The notes below the pieces were generated by a model that had not been told where the DNA came from, ran no database searches, and saw only the letters and a list, made by a program, of their open reading frames with translations. A stretch of DNA of 64,000 nucleotides from an uncultured Pedosphaera sp. (GTDB taxonomy: Bacteria; Verrucomicrobiota; Verrucomicrobiia; Limisphaerales; Pedosphaeraceae): contig CAIXFN010000014.1 in NCBI GenBank assembly GCA_903918755.1, positions 62,001-126,000 of the forward strand, read 5' to 3'. Below are positions 62,001-64,000 of the stretch, piece by piece. The position numbers and the translations under genes are program-made. Within the stretch, counting starts at the first letter, position 1. The number at the start of each line of letters is the position of its first letter.

Positions 62001-64000
62001 GAAGAAGCCGTTGTTCTGGCTGAGGGCCAGGAGGTTGGGTGACAGCACATTGGTGGGGATGGTGCCGGTGGTGAGGCGGGAGGCGTTGAGGTTGGTCAAA
62101 TTAACCGCGTTATTAGTGGTGAGCGGTTGCAGGGCGACCGGAACCTGGCTGATGACATTCGTAAGCAAGCCGCCATCGTTCTGGCTGAGCGCCAGCAAGC
62201 TGGCCGGCAGGTTGGCTGCCGGAATGACCCCGGTCAGGAGGGTGGCGTTCAGGTTGGTGAGGTAAGCGCCGTTATTGGTGCTCAGGGCCTGCAGCGCCGT
62301 CGGGAGGGCGGCCGCGGGGATGTTCAACAAACCGCTGCCGTCGTTGGAGCCCAGGGCCTGCAAGGTGACGGGGAGCACGGTAGCCGGGAGTTGGCCGGTG
62401 AGTTGGGCGGCGTTCAAGTTGCCCAAATTGCTGCCGTCATTGGCGGAAAGGGCGAGGAGGTTCGCGGGCAGGGTGACAGCTGGGATGACGCCGGTCAATT
62501 GGGCGGCATTCAGGTTGGTGAGATTGACGGCATCGTTGGTGGCCAGGGTCAGCAAATTTGTGGCCAGGCTGGCGGGGGGAACCAGGCCGGTCAACTGGGC
62601 GGCGGGGAGGTTGCTCAAGTTGCCCCCGTTCCCGGCGTTGAGCCCTTGCAAGCCGGGCGGGAGTGCCGCCACCGAGAGGTTGAGCAGTCCGCTGCCATCG
62701 TTCACTGCGAGGGCCTGCAGGCTGGTCGGGAGGTTGGCAGCGGGAACCTGACCGTTCAGTTGCCCCGCATTGAGGTTGGTCAGGTTGCCGCCATTATTGG
62801 CGTTCAAGGTCTGGAGATTGGCGGGCAGGGCGCCGGGTTGGAGATTAAGCAAGGCGCTCCCGTCGTTGGCTTGGAGGGCGAGCAGGTTGACCGGGAGCGT
62901 GGTAGTAGGCAGCACGCCGGTGAGTTGGGCGGCATTCAAGTTGGTGAGATCGAGACCATTGTTGGTGGCCAGGATTTGCAGGGGCAGGGGTAGGGGGACA
63001 GAAACGTTGGTCAAGCCGGCGCCGTTATTCGTGCTGAGGGCCAGGAGGCTGGCCGGGAGGACCTCCGCCGGAATGATGCCGCCGCTCAAGCGGCTGGCAT
63101 TCAAATTCGTTATATTGGCCCCATTGTTGGTAGTGAGCGTGAGGAGGTTGGAATTCAGGCTGGCGGACGGGAGCAGGCCAATCAATTCGGCGGCGTTCAA
63201 ATTGGTGAGATTCACCCCGTTGTTAGTGCTGAGGATCAGGAGGTTGGGGTTGAGGTTGGCGTCCGGAATCAGACCCGTCAATTGGGCCGCGTTGAGATTT
63301 GCCAGATTGCTCCCGTTGCCGATATTGAGGATCTGCAAAGCGGGGGGAAGGGCACCCGGTTGGATATTCACCAGATTGCTGCCGTCATTGACCGCCAAAA
63401 CTTGCAGATTCAGGGGGAGGTTGGCGGGCGGCAGCGGTCCGATCAGTTGGCTGGCGTTGAGGTTGGTCAGGTTGGCACCGTTATTGTCATTCAAAAACTG
63501 GAGCGCGGGCGGGAGGGCGCCGGGTTGGAGGTTCACCAAGCCGCTACCGTCATTGGCGTTCAGGGTCGCCAAATTTGCCGGAAGGGCGGATGCCGGAATC
63601 ACGCCGATCAATTGCGTTGCCGAGAGATTGGTCAAGTAGCCCGCATTATTGGTGCTGAGCGAGAGAAGGCCGGCGGGGAGTGTCGCGGCCGGGACCTGGC
63701 CGGTTAACTGACTGGCGGGAAGGAGGCCCAGCAAGTTGCTCGCGCTCCCCGCCATGATGGCATAGGGCACCGGCATGAGTTGGCCCCGCGGTGACAAGGT
63801 GGTGAAGCTGCTGTCGCCGTTGGTTTGTACGGCGATTTCCAGCCACAAGTTGCTCCCCGTAAACACGTTGGGACCGAAATCCAAAATAACGGAGCCCGCG
63901 CCGTTGCTGACGACCACGGCGAGATTGGTGAGCGGGCCGGCGACGGGGTTACCGCCGGCGAGAGTGTTGTAGAGCCCAAACTTAAAATCAAAAAAACCGT
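59028..64000 (-). CDS. giant repeat fibre with Asp-box propeller and S74 chaperone domain (5' end beyond window)
   Basis: The frame is open to base 64000, so the true N-terminus lies outside; 1657 complete codons are visible. Order: an N-terminal domain (FDFKFGLYN, SVILDFGPNVFTG, LSPRGQLMPVPYA); about 27 repeats of 25-35 residues of type LSTNNGANLTNLNAAQLTG with LPA turns; a seven-bladed propeller (60000-60950) with Asp-boxes such as SADFGITW and SLDGGVTW; two more repeats; then a C-terminal S74 domain. There the Ser of SVSDRAAKEGF (Ser codon at 59399-59401, Lys at 59382-59384) is the self-cleavage Ser-Lys pair, followed by HLGPVAQDFHAAFG and a final coiled coil. S74 domains help trimeric fibres fold and then cut themselves off. 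Confidence 0.87.
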   Translation of the reverse strand, partial: GFFDFKFGLYNTLAGGNPVAGPLTNLAVVVSNGAGSVILDFGPNVFTGSNLWLEIAVQTNGDSSFTTLSPRGQLMPVPYAIMAGSASNLLGLLPASQLTGQVPAATLPAGLLSLSTNNAGYLTNLSATQLIGVIPASALPANLATLNANDGSGLVNLQPGALPPALQFLNDNNGANLTNLNASQLIGPLPPANLPLNLQVLAVNDGSNLVNIQPGALPPALQILNIGNGSNLANLNAAQLTGLIPDANLNPNLLILSTNNGVNLTNLNAAELIGLLPSASLNSNLLTLTTNNGANITNLNASRLSGGIIPAEVLPASLLALSTNNGAGLTNVSVPLPLPLQILATNNGLDLTNLNAAQLTGVLPTTTLPVNLLALQANDGSALLNLQPGALPANLQTLNANNGGNLTNLNAGQLNGQVPAANLPTSLQALAVNDGSGLLNLSVAALPPGLQGLNAGNGGNLSNLPAAQLTGLVPPASLATNLLTLATNDAVNLTNLNAAQLTGVIPAVTLPANLLALSANDGSNLGNLNAAQLTGQLPATVLPVTLQALGSNDGSGLLNIPAAALPTALQALSTNNGAYLTNLNATLLTGVIPAANLPASLLALSQNDGGLLTNVISQVPVALQPLTTNNAVNLTNLNASRLTTGTIPTNVLSPNLLALSQNNGFFLTNLVGQLPAVMAPLGTNNAVNLSNLNATRLTGGVVPTAVLPVPLISLSTNNGGSLTNLSAAQLTGVLPAATLPANVQALSTNNGAGLTNLAAAQLTGILPTATLPAGLPALGTNNGINLSNLNATRLTGGILPSAVLPTTLLSLSTNNALSLTNLSAAQLTGTVPAAALTAALQTLATNNGVNLTNLNAARLTTGVLPASALPATLATILTNNGSGLTNLNAAQIASGRLPDARLSANVALLSSNQTFSGLNAFSSRVGIGTQPGTFPLTVNGTVSAVNFAGSGAGLTNLPNNVAWLTPVNGQSAALNRSYLANSTNNTLINLPVNANVGDVVTIAAIGSGGWTLAAQGAQVVNGFAPPPWTAQSSSPTTTWQCTASSADGSHLVAAGNHTYIYTSADFGITWKAQKSAPLANWQCLASSADGTHLVAAISGGFIYTSVNSGVTWVAQTAAPANAWTGLTCSSDGATLAAVAHGDMIYTSLDGGVTWTPQTGAPVANWTCVASSSDGSHLVAAAYPDYIYTSPDFGVTWITQTNAPNYNWTSVASSATGNRLVAVSSPGQLYTSSDAGYTWTPQFGAPGDFWSAVACSADGTNIVAAVRGVQIWASTDAGISWTAESTAPTGNWTSVACSADGTKVVAVANDPAPIYTAILIPAAWGNSGTAGSVQYIGNNQWQSVIQPPALAGTLTGGIIPTSVLPLFLQLLSTNNGHYLTNLNATQLTGGFLPNSVLRPALATLSNNDGSKLLKLNPAQLTNGLIPLGVIPPTVVTNGAANLTLGTVLNVHGVGDTTLTLGSTQGGHTWSLTSSGTNTPGLAGSLQISDSGTPGARLLIDTSGSLGLGTSTTAGHAIDTASGAYLSSAGVWMSVSDRAAKEGFAAVDPAAVLAKLAALPITEWKYKVERNGVKHLGPVAQDFHAAFGLGDSDRAIGAVDEDGVALAAIQGLNLKVEGLNRALQVRDAENARLAAQNQALEQRLQNLERAVHALAPRP

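Noticed and set aside
61075-63639. Several long plus-strand frames (for example 61075-62265 and 62770-63639) with repeated motifs
   Set aside because: They are antisense shadows of the repetitive fibre gene and copy its repeat period.
59028-63917. Phage tail-fibre gene marking a prophage
   Set aside because: The S74 domain is phage-like, but there are no capsid, terminase, integrase or lysis genes anywhere in the window, and the repeat type fits verrucomicrobial surface proteins.

Overview
The window looks like a chromosome segment of a GC-rich, diderm member of the Verrucomicrobiota. This is inferred from several features together: an exosortase with a substrate carrying a VPDGG C-terminal sorting signal, secreted parallel beta-helix and GWI-repeat proteins, Tat-exported Gfo/Idh/MocA and SGNH proteins, a YebC of the verrucomicrobial type with a GTG start, and fibre-like proteins built from NNG/LTNLNAAQLTG repeats. 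No phage, IS element, rRNA or CRISPR array is visible.

Layout. 1-2.95 kb holds three minus-strand secreted proteins (the first cut by the window edge). 3.3-6.9 kb is a peptide-type ABC importer in the order permease, binding protein, permease, with no ATPase genes. 6.9-21.6 kb is mostly single housekeeping or accessory genes: SMP-30 lactonase, YebC, lytic transglycosylase, Gfo/Idh/MocA, ApbE, rhomboid, SGNH hydrolase, RRM protein, ECF sigma factor, Nudix, VOC, an overlapping Lrp-aminotransferase-pseudouridine synthase-Rrf2 run, and an exported YyaL-type protein.

22.2-54 kb is one large co-oriented exopolysaccharide/exosortase locus. It opens with a NusG-like antiterminator and a phosphoglycosyl transferase. 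It continues with sugar-modifying oxidoreductases and acetyltransferase, a FemAB-like transferase, a Wzz/tyrosine-kinase-like protein whose P-loop lysine is missing, a polysaccharide deacetylase-GT4 fusion, further glycosyltransferases, a Wzx flippase, heptose-phosphate enzymes (GmhA and two different heptose kinases), and RmlB/RmlD-like enzymes. It ends with an outer-membrane beta-barrel, an exosortase and a very large TPR lipoprotein. An exosortase substrate with a likely sigma-54 promoter and a strong terminator follows.

The most striking object is inside this locus at 34799-35269: five identical 75-nt tRNA-like units, each ending in an encoded CCA, at an exact 99-nt period. Each unit keeps almost the whole tRNA body and has the acceptor-stem signature used by alanyl-tRNA synthetase (G3-U70, A73). 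The anticodon arm, however, folds as a GNRA-capped hairpin without U33, the T-stem has a bulge and T-loop C56 is U. The array begins 19 nt after a gene that may have a FemAB/GNAT-like fold, and another FemAB-like gene lies about 8 kb upstream. I propose, as inference only, a dedicated non-decoding Ala-tRNA supply for aminoacylating a surface polymer.

55-58.7 kb holds a tail-anchored Ser/Thr kinase, an M42 peptidase, an AsmA-like protein and a small Cys-rich protein. The window ends in a giant minus-strand fibre protein with about 29 short repeats, an inserted seven-bladed Asp-box propeller and a C-terminal S74 self-cleaving chaperone domain; its N-terminus lies beyond the window.
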